From positions 186,001-250,000 of the forward strand of contig JANQQL010000031.1 of NCBI GenBank assembly GCA_028289345.1: 64,000 nt of DNA, written 5' to 3'. Source of the stretch: Planctomycetota bacterium. GTDB taxonomy: Bacteria; Planctomycetota; B15-G4; SIAN01. The notes beneath the pieces were generated by a model, which made no database searches, had not been told where the DNA came from, and was given only the letters and a program-made list of their open reading frames with translations. The position numbers and the translations under genes were made by a program. Shown one piece after another: positions 33,985-43,601 of the stretch. Numbering within the stretch: the first letter of the stretch is position 1; each line of letters starts with the position of its first letter.

Positions 33985-36777
33985 TCAGGGAGAGGTTCCC
34001 GACGTCTCTTTCTTCGAGCGAAGGACCGGTCCCCTTGAGAAAAAGCGGAACTTCTTGCCGACTGGCCCGAGGAGCAGGAGGAGGACCAGGGACGTGGCGG
34101 AAACGATCGCGCCGATCACGAAGGTCGCCGGCAAGTAGCGGAACTCGACCCGGTGGCGGCCGGGAGGAACCTCGACGCTGAGCAGGGTTCCATGGGTTCG
34201 CTGCACGACGGCTGGCTCGTCGCTCACCGTCACTCGCCAACCCGGCGCCCAATTCTCACTGGCGATGAGGACGGTGCCCGCATCACTCTCCACCTCCGCC
34301 GCGATCGCCCCACTCTGGTAGTCGAACGAAGTCACTTGGGCGCCACCGGAAAAGGATCCGTCGCTTCCGGATTCCCAAACCGCCACGGATCGCAGATCCG
34401 GCGGTGGCTGATTGCCATGAGCCGCGAGAGAGTAGATCTCCTGAACCGCGTAGACCCGGGGCAAGACATCGCGGTTCTCGAAGAGCGCCAAGGAGCCGCG
34501 ACGCCAGCGCTCTTCCCAGCCAGGATCCGGGTTTGCTTCTTCGGACAGCACGAAGCGAAGGTTCAAGACGTCGGCCAGAGGACTCTCCAAGTCCATGGTC
34601 GAGAAGTCCTGTTCAAACCAGATGCGCTCGAACAGGCTCGGGAACAGGTAGCGCAAGACGGCCACGTAACCGCGGGGCTCCAATGCGTCGTAGCCACGCA
34701 AGGCGTGCAGTCCAAACAAGTAGTGAAGGTTGGGTTGCAACGCCGTGCGAGCACCCAGAATCCGGAACGGTCCTTCTTCTCGCATTGCCCGCTGAAGCTG
34801 TGGGATCGGCTCCACTGCTCGAGGCAAGCGCTCGCGCGGAGTCACATCGTTGTAGTCCGCCCCGAAGAAACACAGCTCGGCGCAAACCACCGCCCCCAAG
34901 GTCACCGCGCGCAGCGGCGGAAGGAGAAGTGCGAGCAACAACAGACCGAGCGCCACAGGGAGCTGAAGAAGTCGCCAACTCCATCGATAGGGCCTGACCA
35001 AGTCCAACGAAGAACGCGCCAGCTCTTGCTCGTCCTCGGATGACGACCGAGTCGACAAACCGATCCGATAGCGGCCTTCGTCGAGCCGCGAGGTGCCCAC
35101 CCAGGTGACGGCGAACGTTCGACGTTCCGCTTCCTCGGTGATGCGCACCGGACCGATTTCCGTGCCGTTGACTCGGACCACGACGTCTCGGTCCCCACGA
35201 GGCACCCAGCCACGGATCTCGAACCCGTGGTCCGCGGTCGTATTGCCTTCGGTGGCGTTCCATTCGGCCGGCAAGTCGTGGAACCCGGCGGCGGATCGCG
35301 GAGAGGAACCGGCACCGGGGTTCTCCGCAGGGAGCGGCAGGCCAAGGCCAAGTGCAAACGCCAGGGAAGCGATCAGAGGTCGCCAAACGGACCGAGGACT
35401 CACCGACAGCTCTCGCAGACCCCACCCCGCCAACAACGCAAGGAACAGGGCCACGGTGCTCAGCGCTCGGGTGGAACCGGTCTGACGAAAAACGGGAAGA
35501 TTCTCGAGCGTCTGGGAGAGCCACGGGACTTCGTGATAGCGAGCTGCCAGGAGCAAAGCCGCGAACCCCATTCGTCGGGCGAACGAGTTCCTGGCCACGG
35601 CCACCAAAGCGAGGAGGAACGCGACCGATCCGCAAAACCCTCCCGTCACGTCGGTGTAAGTCAACGGTCCCTGGTACACCCCTCCATTCAGCGGGTTGCC
35701 ATAGAGGTCGGGAACCAGTTGCAGGAGCCAGACTGGATTCATTCCCAATCCGTGCAACACCAAACCCGCCAGCACCCACCACAGCGGGGACACCAGAGCA
35801 TCCACCTTCCTGGACAGCCAACGTCGGCCGATCCAAAGAAAGCCGAGGAGCAACGCTCCCAGCAATCCAGCGAGACTCCAAGGTTCGAACGAAGGTCGAT
35901 CCAAAATCCCCTGACGCAGACGCAACCCCTCGCTGGCCAGGGAATACTCGAGAAACGGTGCCAACTGAATCGCGGAAAGCCCGACCGCCAAAGCCAACGC
36001 GAGCCCGAGCATTCCCACGCTCTTGAGGAACGGCTCCCGGGAATCACGACGCACCCAAGCGAAGAGCAGCGCTCCCAGCGTGGCGTAGAACGAAGTTTCG
36101 GGGTGCCCTCCCATCCACTGAAAGAAGAACGCGAGCGTGGCGCACGCGACCGTCGTCGAACTCGGACGCTCTCGCAGCCGGTCGACCGCAAGGAAGCACC
36201 AGGGGGCCAGGGCAGAAACATGAGTCAGAGCGGAGTTGATCCAAACGATCTGAAATCCGCAGAAGGCGTAAATGACTCCGGGCAACACCGCGGACGCACC
36301 GTGCAATCCGAGTCGTCGCGCCAAGAAAAACGTCCCAAAGCCCGCGAGGATCCACTTCACCGCCGCGGCGATGGCGAAGGACCACTCCCATGGCAACCAG
36401 ACGAACAGCCAGGTGAACGGCGACAGCAACCCCACCGAGAAGTTGCCGAAGTAGGGAACCCCTCCATAGCTCTCGCCGCTCCAGAGGGGGAAGTGGCCGG
36501 CCCGAAGCGCTTGCCGGGTGGCCCAGAGCCACGGGTAGTAGATGGTCGAATGGTCGGCGAGGTACTCGTTGTGGGGCTCTTCGGCAGAAGGTCGGATACC
36601 GCCCAGGCCTTCCTCCGCGGCCGTGTTCCACGGCGGCGTGCAGCAGTAGATCACCTCGGACGAGAAGAAGACGTCGCCGTCCAGAGCCGGGGCCAAGATC
36701 CCGAGGGTCATGGCCCCGAGGACCGCAAGGAGCAGGACCGCCTCCCCTCGCCTGTTGGATCCGGACGACCCGGTCAC
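33985..36777 (-). CDS. YfhO-type integral membrane protein, copy 1
   Basis: Very large multi-spanning protein with GT-C-like architecture. GTG at 36777 follows GGGAGGGAGG with seven bases spacing and precedes the first transmembrane helix (VLLLAVLGAMTLGILAPAL). The periplasmic loop with YYPWLWATRQALRAGHFPLW is the YfhO signature; twelve or so helices follow, then a soluble C-terminal part with PGWRVTVSDEPAVVQRTHGT and VEVPPGRHRVEFRYLPATF, the standard YfhO ending. 930 residues. YfhO-family proteins are linked to glycosylation of envelope polymers. A diverged paralogue lies at 44742. Confidence 0.85.
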   Translation of the reverse strand: MTGSSGSNRRGEAVLLLAVLGAMTLGILAPALDGDVFFSSEVIYCCTPPWNTAAEEGLGGIRPSAEEPHNEYLADHSTIYYPWLWATRQALRAGHFPLWSGESYGGVPYFGNFSVGLLSPFTWLFVWLPWEWSFAIAAAVKWILAGFGTFFLARRLGLHGASAVLPGVIYAFCGFQIVWINSALTHVSALAPWCFLAVDRLRERPSSTTVACATLAFFFQWMGGHPETSFYATLGALLFAWVRRDSREPFLKSVGMLGLALALAVGLSAIQLAPFLEYSLASEGLRLRQGILDRPSFEPWSLAGLLGALLLGFLWIGRRWLSRKVDALVSPLWWVLAGLVLHGLGMNPVWLLQLVPDLYGNPLNGGVYQGPLTYTDVTGGFCGSVAFLLALVAVARNSFARRMGFAALLLAARYHEVPWLSQTLENLPVFRQTGSTRALSTVALFLALLAGWGLRELSVSPRSVWRPLIASLAFALGLGLPLPAENPGAGSSPRSAAGFHDLPAEWNATEGNTTADHGFEIRGWVPRGDRDVVVRVNGTEIGPVRITEEAERRTFAVTWVGTSRLDEGRYRIGLSTRSSSEDEQELARSSLDLVRPYRWSWRLLQLPVALGLLLLALLLPPLRAVTLGAVVCAELCFFGADYNDVTPRERLPRAVEPIPQLQRAMREEGPFRILGARTALQPNLHYLFGLHALRGYDALEPRGYVAVLRYLFPSLFERIWFEQDFSTMDLESPLADVLNLRFVLSEEANPDPGWEERWRRGSLALFENRDVLPRVYAVQEIYSLAAHGNQPPPDLRSVAVWESGSDGSFSGGAQVTSFDYQSGAIAAEVESDAGTVLIASENWAPGWRVTVSDEPAVVQRTHGTLLSVEVPPGRHRVEFRYLPATFVIGAIVSATSLVLLLLLGPVGKKFRFFSRGPVLRSKKETSGTSP

Positions 36778-37176
36778 CGGCCTGCCTCCCTCCCCCTCTT
36801 CCGCGCTCCCGCCACCGCAATGGCCTGATTCTAGCCCGCCAAACTGCGTGCCTGGCGCCCGAAGGCATCGGCAGTCGTGGGCCGAGGACCGGAGCGCGAA
36901 TGCCAGTTCGTGAGCCATCGAACGGATGGACCGACCGGACTCTCGGCAGCTCGCTGGGAAACTTTCTCGCAAACGCAGCGACTCGGCGGCGCCCGACGGA
37001 TGCCGCCGGGCTCATTCGAAGGACCGCCTCGGTGGCCCGGAAGGTCCGCCTTGGAAAAGTGAGTGGCGAACTCAGAAAAGAAGCCCACCGGATGGCACCG
37101 CGCGCTCGATGAGCTTTGACAAAGATCCGAGCTATGATCCGCGGACTTTGGTGGATCCTCCCGAGAGATCAGTCCG
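36778..37176. other. divergent gap between YfhO copy 1 and glycosyltransferase
   Basis: About 400 bases that should contain promoters for both directions. A frame starting at 37109 (MSFDKDPSYDPRTL) looks mildly protein-like and could be the lost N-terminus of the glycosyltransferase in another frame. Otherwise nothing recognisable. Confidence 0.4.
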
Positions 37177-37200
37177 ATTCGACTCAGCGTCGTCATTCCC

Positions 37201-37896
37201 GTGTACAACGAAGAGATCCGCCTGGGCGAAAGCCTGGACGTCGTCGGCGCGTTCTTGCAGGAGCTCGTCCCCGACGATCACGAAATCGTCATCAGTGACG
37301 ACGGCAGCACGGATCGAAGCCGGGCGATCGCCGAAGAACGTGCCCAGCGCTGGCCGGTGCGCATCGTCGGCGACGGCACCAACCAGGGCAAAGGTTCGGC
37401 GGTCACCAAGGGCATGGTTGCCGCCACCGGGGACTTCATCTTCTTCTTCGACGCGGACCTCTCCACACCGATCGAGGAGATGCGCGGATTCCTCGAGCAC
37501 TTGGAATCGGATGCCGACGTGGTCATCGGGACGCGCAAACATCCGGACGCGCAGATCGACCGTCCCCAGCCTTGGCATCGTGTGCACTTGGGCTTGGCCT
37601 ACACCAAGCTCGTTCACCTGCTCACCGGGACTCAGTTTTCGGACTACACCTGTGGCTTCAAGGCATTCCGCGCCCACGCACGCGACGAGGTCTTCCCACG
37701 GCTTCGCTTGCAGGGCTGGTCTTTCGACGCCGAGGTGATGTTTCTCGCTCACCAGCGGAAGTTGAAGACGGTGGAGATCCCGGTGCGCTGGGTGGACGAA
37801 CCGGATAGCCGGGTCCGTTTGTTTCGCGCCATCTTCGGCTCGTTCGTCGAGCTACTTTTGATCCGCGTTCACCAGCTTCTCGGACACTACCGCTGA
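37201..37896 (+). CDS. GT2 glycosyltransferase, dolichyl-P-glucose-synthase like
   Basis: Transfers a sugar from a nucleotide donor, probably onto polyprenyl phosphate. GT-A features: VISDDGSTDRS (nucleotide site), FFFDADLSTP (DxD metal site), DYTCGFKAFR and LQGWSFDAEVMFLA, as in DPG-synthase-like enzymes. The listed GTG lies inside the family motif: the DNA upstream reads RLSVVIP in frame, then stops at 37135 without ATG, GTG or TTG. The true start may be ATC 37168, ATT 37177 or a frameshifted ATG 37109. The gene ends overlapping the next coding frame. Confidence 0.82.
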   Translation: MYNEEIRLGESLDVVGAFLQELVPDDHEIVISDDGSTDRSRAIAEERAQRWPVRIVGDGTNQGKGSAVTKGMVAATGDFIFFFDADLSTPIEEMRGFLEHLESDADVVIGTRKHPDAQIDRPQPWHRVHLGLAYTKLVHLLTGTQFSDYTCGFKAFRAHARDEVFPRLRLQGWSFDAEVMFLAHQRKLKTVEIPVRWVDEPDSRVRLFRAIFGSFVELLLIRVHQLLGHYR

Positions 37897-37925
37897 AACC
37901 TTCTCTCCGCACCGCCGGTTGGCTC

Positions 37926-39812
37926 TTGGTGATTGTCGCTGGTCTGGTTTGGCCCCTGCTCGCGCTGGGGGACCCGGCGTTGCCGGACAGCTACACCTTC
38001 CGGATCAAATCGCGAATGCTGACGGTTTGGGAGCAGTTTCTGCCTTCTCAAACCGAGGTGGTCAATCCCTACTACCGGCCTCTTTATGGGGTGATGCAAC
38101 AGGCTGTGGACTGGCTGGCTGGCGGATCCGATGTTGGTCTCCGCGCCCTCGCCCTCTTCGCCCACGGCTTCGCCGCCTTCGCTTTGGTGAAACTCGGCAA
38201 GGTGTTGCGGCTTTCCTCTCCGGCATGCATGGCGGCGACGTTCTTGTTCTTGGCTGCTCCCGGCAACGTGTTCACCGCGTTGTGGCCGGTCGTCGCCTAC
38301 TGGACTCTCGCCGCGGGGATGGTGTTCCTGGCGATTCGCCATTGGATCCTGTTCCAAGAAACCGGAGCGAAGGTCCACGCGATCGGCACCCTCGGCTGGG
38401 CAGGACTGTCCTTGTTCAGCTCTCAGACGGCCTACCAACTGCTCGCCCTGGGCCCTCTCTTGGCGCTGTTCCCCCCACTCCACCTGCCCAGCCAGGGCCG
38501 GGTCAAGCGGACCCTCTTGCTTTGGATGATCTTGGCAGTGGCCGCCTTCACCCACTTTCGCTTGCTCGAGCAAAGTGCCCAGGGTTTGGCCGGGGCCGGT
38601 CTCGCGAATCAACTCGAACGGGTGCTGCAATTCTCGGTGAAGTACTGGTCCGGGATGGCTGGCCACGACCCGATGGTGCCCGTGGGCATCGCCCCTTGGA
38701 TCGTGCTGCTCGCCGCGGTGCCGTTTCTTGGCAAGCTGGGCCGCCGCGAGGTGTTCTTGATCGCCTTCGGTTTCACCGCGCCCCTGCCGTTCGCCGTTCT
38801 CGGACATTCAGAACGTTACGCCTACTTTGCCAGTGGGCCTTTGGTTTTGGCGATGGCGAGTCTGTGGATCGAGCCACGGGCCTCGACCGCTCCGTCTCGC
38901 CGAATCGCACCCGTGATGGGCGTTGTGGGAGTCGTTGTCGTAGCGGCCTTGGGAGTCATGTACAGCATTCAATCGACCCTCCGGTTCGGCGACGTCCGCG
39001 AAGCGGCCCGAGAATCCGGAGCCACCGTCGACAGCCTCAGCCAGCTCTTGCCCGAACTTCATGATCTGGACCGAGTGGCTTTCCTGAACGCACCGCCGAT
39101 GATGAAGTGGACCCTGAACGACTTGCTCGAAGTCGACTCTCTCGACGACTTCGTCGCACCGAAGAGTCCCCCCTACTTCGTCACCGATCACGCTTACTTT
39201 CACCTCGGTCCTGTGGACCTCCGCGAACACGGCTTCGACCAAGTGCTGGAGTACCTTCCCACCGGCAAGCTCGAGCGTCGCGATCCCGCCAGACCATTCG
39301 GTGAGCGCCAGGTCATTGCGCCGGTGTGGTTCCTCGCCCGGAACTTCCGCGTGCTGTCGCGACCAGCCAATCTTGGCGGCGGATTCCGCGGGCAGCTGCA
39401 GTGGATGGACACGGTGCTCGACGCGGCACGCGCCACGAAGGATCCCCGCGAGATGGTCGTGGTGGAGCAGCCGATCCCCGAACTCGAGCGACCACTCGCG
39501 ACCGAGTCCGCCGTGTTCCGTTTCGAGTCAGGTCCCTCCGCCGCGGCGGGGGGAACCTCGGAGGGGGTGGTGATTCCCGGCCAGCTGGTGGTGGATCTCG
39601 ACCTTCCCCGGGCCGGACTGCTGGTGGTCGTCACCTACTTCAACGCGCCCGACCCAGTGCACCGCATGGCCGGAGACGTGGGACGCTTCTGTCGCCACGT
39701 TCACGCCGAACTCGACGGCCAGGTGGTTCCGGTGATCCCGGTCTTCTATCACTTGAGCGGGATCGTGGTGCCCGCCGGGGAACACCGGGTGGTTGTTCGC
39801 CAGGGACGGTGA
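37926..39812 (+). CDS. multi-spanning membrane protein of the glycan cluster
   Basis: About nine to ten transmembrane helices in the first 360 residues, then a soluble extracytoplasmic C-terminal part ending VDLDLPRAGLLVVVTYFNAPD and IVVPAGEHRVVVRQG, reminiscent of the beta-sandwich tails of YfhO and GT-C proteins. The early loop NPYYRPLYGVMQ suits a GT-C loop. TTG 37926 is the first conventional start, but the frame is open upstream to CTG 37893, which overlaps the preceding stop as CTGA and gives a better signal-anchor (KPSLRTAGWLLVIVAGLVW). Family not assigned; GT-C-like glycosyltransferase is the best guess. Confidence 0.65.
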   Translation: MVIVAGLVWPLLALGDPALPDSYTFRIKSRMLTVWEQFLPSQTEVVNPYYRPLYGVMQQAVDWLAGGSDVGLRALALFAHGFAAFALVKLGKVLRLSSPACMAATFLFLAAPGNVFTALWPVVAYWTLAAGMVFLAIRHWILFQETGAKVHAIGTLGWAGLSLFSSQTAYQLLALGPLLALFPPLHLPSQGRVKRTLLLWMILAVAAFTHFRLLEQSAQGLAGAGLANQLERVLQFSVKYWSGMAGHDPMVPVGIAPWIVLLAAVPFLGKLGRREVFLIAFGFTAPLPFAVLGHSERYAYFASGPLVLAMASLWIEPRASTAPSRRIAPVMGVVGVVVVAALGVMYSIQSTLRFGDVREAARESGATVDSLSQLLPELHDLDRVAFLNAPPMMKWTLNDLLEVDSLDDFVAPKSPPYFVTDHAYFHLGPVDLREHGFDQVLEYLPTGKLERRDPARPFGERQVIAPVWFLARNFRVLSRPANLGGGFRGQLQWMDTVLDAARATKDPREMVVVEQPIPELERPLATESAVFRFESGPSAAAGGTSEGVVIPGQLVVDLDLPRAGLLVVVTYFNAPDPVHRMAGDVGRFCRHVHAELDGQVVPVIPVFYHLSGIVVPAGEHRVVVRQGR

Positions 39813-40068
39813 AAGATTTCAGAGTCCTCGGCTGGTGGCAGGCTTTGGTGCGCCCGGAGGCGGATCGATCGGGCGCCGTTCCGAGCGTGGCTCCCGAGCT
39901 TCGGCGCCCCGGTTGCACGGTCCCCTCAGCAGGGTTCGATTGCGGGGTTCCCCGGCGCGTGCTACTGTCCCCGGCTCGTCTCTTTCCAGGCATCAGTCGC
40001 CGCGACCGAAAGGACGATGATCCAGCGAGTCGCCTCCGACCCCGTGGTCACTCTTGGTCCTCCTTCCT

Positions 40069-41505
40069 ATGACCGAAACTCCTTCATCTTCCTCCGAAAC
40101 AACCCTCGGAAAAGTTCACGTCCTTGGGGGTGGCTTGGCGGGAATGAGCTGCGCCGCGGACCTGGCCGAGAAGGGGGTTCCTGTCGAGGTCCTCGAAGAC
40201 CAGCCCGAGGTTGGCGGTCTTGCCGAATCCTTCGACTGGGACGGGTTTTCTTGTGACCTGGGCCCCCACCGGTTCCATTCGAACCGCGAAGAAATCATCG
40301 ATCACATCCGCAAGCCCTTGCAAGACAACTTGCACATGCGCGATCGGATGAGCCGAATCTTCATGTTCCGCCGGTTCTTCTTCTACCCGCTGCGAGGCAG
40401 CAACGTGTTGCGGCTGCCAAAGCTGGTGATGATCAAGGCGTTCCTGGACTACTGGTGGATGCGGTTGCAGCTGGTGTTCCGCGACATTCCGGACGACTCG
40501 TTTGAGAATTACGTGCGCAAGCGCTTCGGCAACACGCTCTACAAAATCTTCTTCGGGACCTACACCGAGAAGACCTGGCAAATCCCACCCAGCCAAATCT
40601 CCCCGGACTGGGCGGGCCAGCGCATCACCTTGTTGAACCTTTGGGATGTGGTCAAGAAGACCTTGTTCAAGCCGAAGAACGTGCCGCGTACTTACGTGTC
40701 ACGCTTTCACTACCCAAAGACCGGAGGGATCGGCTCGATCTCTCGTGGCTATCGGCGCATCGTCGAAGAGCATGGCTCGACCGTGCGCACCGGCACTCGC
40801 GTGACCGGAGTGAGAGTGGAAGGCGACCGCATCGTTCAGGTGACCTCCACCTGTGACGGCACCAGCCGCGACGAATCGGTCGAGACGGTGGTCAGCACGA
40901 TTCCGATCAACCGCCTGGTTGAAATGATGGACCCGCTGCCCCCGGCAGAGGTGCTCGAGGCCGCCAAGAATCTGAAGCACAAGGCGATCATTTTCGTCTA
41001 CCTCAAGCTCGACCGGGAAAAGGTGACGGATGATCACTGGGTCTACCTCCCCGAGGGCCACCTGCGCGTTCACCGCATCTCCGAGTTCAAGAATTTCTCC
41101 GAACAGACCTGCCCCCCGGGCAAGACCTTGCTCTGCGCCGAGATCACTTGCAACGACGACGACGAAACCTGGAATCAGTCCGACGATGAGCTCACCGAGA
41201 TCGCTGTGAAGGACCTGAGCGGCATCGGACTGTTCGCCCGTGAAGATTTCCTCGACTCCAAAGTCAAGCGAGTGCCCTACGCCTATCCGCTGTACGACCT
41301 GGACTATCGCGACAATCTCCAGGTGCTGATCCAGTTCTTGAAGAAGATCAAGAATCTGACGTCGACCGGACGCCAGGGCTTGTTCCGGTACGGGAACATG
41401 GATCACTCGGTGGCGATGGGGGCGCGCGTGGCTCGATCCATGACCACCGGATCGGGCCCGAGTCACGCCCAGGTCGCAGCCGACGCCAACGAGTCCTTCG
41501 ACTGA
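40069..41505 (+). CDS. FAD-dependent oxidoreductase, UDP-galactopyranose-mutase/PPO-like
   Basis: Start ATG 40069 (MTETPSSSS). The Rossmann dinucleotide motif VHVLGGGLAGMSCAADLAEKG opens the protein, followed by VEVLEDQPEVGGLAES and DLGPHRFH, then YTEKTWQIPPSQISPDWAGQR, typical of the family related to UDP-galactopyranose mutase and protoporphyrinogen-oxidase-like amine oxidases found in glycan clusters. 478 residues. Cytoplasmic flavoprotein; the exact sugar or lipid substrate cannot be read from sequence. Followed directly by two methyltransferases. Confidence 0.82.
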   Translation: MTETPSSSSETTLGKVHVLGGGLAGMSCAADLAEKGVPVEVLEDQPEVGGLAESFDWDGFSCDLGPHRFHSNREEIIDHIRKPLQDNLHMRDRMSRIFMFRRFFFYPLRGSNVLRLPKLVMIKAFLDYWWMRLQLVFRDIPDDSFENYVRKRFGNTLYKIFFGTYTEKTWQIPPSQISPDWAGQRITLLNLWDVVKKTLFKPKNVPRTYVSRFHYPKTGGIGSISRGYRRIVEEHGSTVRTGTRVTGVRVEGDRIVQVTSTCDGTSRDESVETVVSTIPINRLVEMMDPLPPAEVLEAAKNLKHKAIIFVYLKLDREKVTDDHWVYLPEGHLRVHRISEFKNFSEQTCPPGKTLLCAEITCNDDDETWNQSDDELTEIAVKDLSGIGLFAREDFLDSKVKRVPYAYPLYDLDYRDNLQVLIQFLKKIKNLTSTGRQGLFRYGNMDHSVAMGARVARSMTTGSGPSHAQVAADANESFD

Positions 41506-41518
41506 TCGACGAAATCCC

Positions 41519-42448
41519 ATGGGCCGTCCTCCCGTCCTGAACACCTCCACCGCTCGTCAAGACATCCCCTGTCTGCTGTGCGGCTCTCCGGGTGGCGAAA
41601 CGATGCACGAGAAGCCGCCGTTTCGCATCGTGCGCTGTTCGTCATGCACCATGGTGTACACCCTGCCGCGACTGCCGTCCGAAGACATCGCACGCATGTA
41701 CCAGGAGGACTACTGGAATAGCGAGGTCGCCAAGGATTTCGGGTACACCGACTACCTGGCCGACGAAGAGCTGTACGTCAAGACGTTCAAGATGCGGGCC
41801 GCACTGCTCAAGAAATACCGCCCAGTTCCCGCGCGCGTCCTGGATGTGGGCTGCGCCGCCGGCTTCGCTCTGCGGGCGTTCCGAGAACTCGGCTACGAAG
41901 CCTACGGCGTCGAACTCTCTGCCAAGATGGCCCAAGAGGCCGAACGCCGCGCGGGCGACGGACGGGTGCACGCGGGAGTCCTGGAACCGGGCCTGTTTGG
42001 CGGCATCCAGTTCGACATCATCACCATGTGGGACCTGGTCGAACACTTGGAAGATCCGGGAGAGATCCTGTCCATTGCGCGAAAGATGCTCGCGCCGGAT
42101 GGGGTTCTGATCCTGGAAACCCAAAACGTGAACTCGTTGTTTGCCAAAGTGATGGGTGTCCGCTGGCAGCACTACAAGTTCGAGGAACACCTGTACCATT
42201 TCAATCCAACGACGATCCGCACCCTGCTGGAACGGTCTGGCCTGGAAACTCTGGAGGTCAGCGCTCGGCGCGGTGGCAAGTACATCTCGCTGCACTTCTT
42301 CACCGAAAGGGTCGGGCGCATCCATCCCATTCTTTCGACGCTCATGGCACCGCTGAAGGTTTTGGGCAACCCCAAGTTCTACGCCAACGTGTTTGACGAG
42401 ATGCTGGTCGTGTCGAAGGCCTCGAAAGAAGCGGCCTCTCATGGATGA
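41519..42448 (+). CDS. zinc-ribbon class I SAM methyltransferase
   Basis: N-terminal zinc-binding ribbon CLLCGSPGG ... RCSSCTMVY (Cys pairs about 18-21 and 41-44), then SAM motif I VLDVGCAAGFALRAF, motif II around FDIITMWDLVEHLEDP and LAPDGVLILETQNVNS. This architecture is common in sugar C- and O-methyltransferases of surface polysaccharide clusters. 309 residues. Starts 13 bases after the flavoprotein stop and overlaps the next gene by 8 bases. Confidence 0.87.
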   Translation: MGRPPVLNTSTARQDIPCLLCGSPGGETMHEKPPFRIVRCSSCTMVYTLPRLPSEDIARMYQEDYWNSEVAKDFGYTDYLADEELYVKTFKMRAALLKKYRPVPARVLDVGCAAGFALRAFRELGYEAYGVELSAKMAQEAERRAGDGRVHAGVLEPGLFGGIQFDIITMWDLVEHLEDPGEILSIARKMLAPDGVLILETQNVNSLFAKVMGVRWQHYKFEEHLYHFNPTTIRTLLERSGLETLEVSARRGGKYISLHFFTERVGRIHPILSTLMAPLKVLGNPKFYANVFDEMLVVSKASKEAASHG

Positions 42449-43193
42449 TCTGGCAACCGAACAATTCTTGCTTCTGGAGCGAACCCACTGGTGGTTCGAG
42501 GGACGGAGGCGCATTTTCTTTTCCGTGCTCCGTCAGATCCTCGGGGACCGCAAGGACTTGAAGATCCTCGACGTCGGTTGCGGCGTGGGCGGCATGATGG
42601 AAGAGTTGCGTGAGTTTGGAAGTCCCGCCGGGCTAGAACTCTCTGCATCGATGATCCGACGAGCCCGCGACCGCGGCTTCGCCAAGCTGACCGTGGGCTC
42701 GGCCGAGACCTTGCCGGTCAAACCCGAGTCCCTGCAGCTGATCACCGCTTTCGACTGCGTGGAACACCTCGACAAGGATCAAGAAGCCCTGCACGGCTTC
42801 TATCGCGCGATGGAGCCAGGAGGCCACCTGTTCTTGTCCGTGCCGGCCTATCAGTTTCTGTACGCCGAGAACGACCGCATCGCCCAGCACAAACGGCGCT
42901 ACACCCGGGGTCTGTTGGTCAATCGAGTCCAAGAAGCCGGGTTCGAGATCGTCAAGGCCAGCTACGTGAACCTGATCCTGTTCCCACTCATCCTCCCCGC
43001 CGTCCTGCTGCTCAAACTCAAGCAGCGATTGTTCCCCAAGGAAACCCCCGAAACCAACCTCAGCTACGTCCCCAAAGCCTGGATCAACCAGACCCTGGCA
43101 GGCATCTTCGGCGGCGAACGCCACCTCCTTCGCCACGTCTCGTTCCCGCTCGGCCACTCCCTCATCGTCGCCGCCCGCAAACCCGATCGGTGA
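42441..43193 (+). CDS. class I SAM-dependent methyltransferase
   Basis: ATG at 42441 overlaps the end of the previous methyltransferase. Motifs: ILDVGCGVGGMMEEL (SAM motif I), GSAETLPVKPESLQLITAFDCVEHLD, MEPGGHLFLSVPAYQFLYAEND and HKRRYTRGLL. The C-terminal part carries a hydrophobic segment (VNLILFPLILPAVLLL), so it may associate with the membrane. 250 residues. Together with the preceding two genes it forms a short operon, probably modifying a lipid-linked sugar. Confidence 0.87.
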   Translation: MDDLATEQFLLLERTHWWFEGRRRIFFSVLRQILGDRKDLKILDVGCGVGGMMEELREFGSPAGLELSASMIRRARDRGFAKLTVGSAETLPVKPESLQLITAFDCVEHLDKDQEALHGFYRAMEPGGHLFLSVPAYQFLYAENDRIAQHKRRYTRGLLVNRVQEAGFEIVKASYVNLILFPLILPAVLLLKLKQRLFPKETPETNLSYVPKAWINQTLAGIFGGERHLLRHVSFPLGHSLIVAARKPDR

Positions 43194-43198
43194 GTACG

Positions 43199-43245
43199 GT
43201 GCCGGACACTTTGTCGAGCTTTCGTGACAGGAAAGTGCCGCACAC
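43199..43245 (+). repeat. left REP-like inverted element of the RAYT unit
   Basis: A 47-base sequence beginning GTGCCGGACACTT and ending AAGTGCCGCACAC. The same 47-base sequence, inverted, lies after the transposase gene at 44681-44727, matching at the outer 13 bases on each side. The two ends are partly complementary to each other, so each copy can also fold on itself. Begins 5 bases after the methyltransferase stop codon. Confidence 0.8.
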
Positions 43246-43601
43246 CGAGAAACACGCGATGTGCGAGTGGTACCGCACGCGCGGATGCAAGGTCGCTCCG
43301 CGGGGGATCAACGCTCGGTAGTTCTGCCGAGTTCGAGCCCAGCCCACGCCCCCCCGTCCGCGACCTAGGCGAGACCGTCTCCTCCGGACAACCCGCGACC
43401 GAGCCGTCGCTCAACCCTCGGAGCCAGCTCCACAAACACCGGTTTTCGGAGCTCTCTGCGTGACCAACACGCGCAAGCGGAGTCCTTCGTCAAAGGGCCC
43501 CGGCGGACCGGTCTTTCGCATGGCGCCAAAGTCCGAGGCCACGCGGTTGCCACGGCCATGGGCCCCCGTCCGTTCTCGTCAAAGCAAAAGGAGGCCCACC
43601 G
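43246..43601. other. gap between left REP element and transposase
   Basis: About 350 bases with no gene. AAGGAGG immediately upstream of the transposase ATG is its ribosome-binding site. No further repeat copy was seen. Confidence 0.4.

Noticed and set aside
36926..37738. 270-residue frame overlapping the GT2 gene
   Set aside because: After its first 30 codons it is a Ser/Arg/Thr-rich shadow of the glycosyltransferase; only its start is considered as a possible lost N-terminus.
43280..43320. GTCGCTCCGCGGGGGATC as a further copy of the large inverted-repeat element
   Set aside because: Only a short match to GGTCCGCTCC-type phrases; no arms and no other centre blocks.
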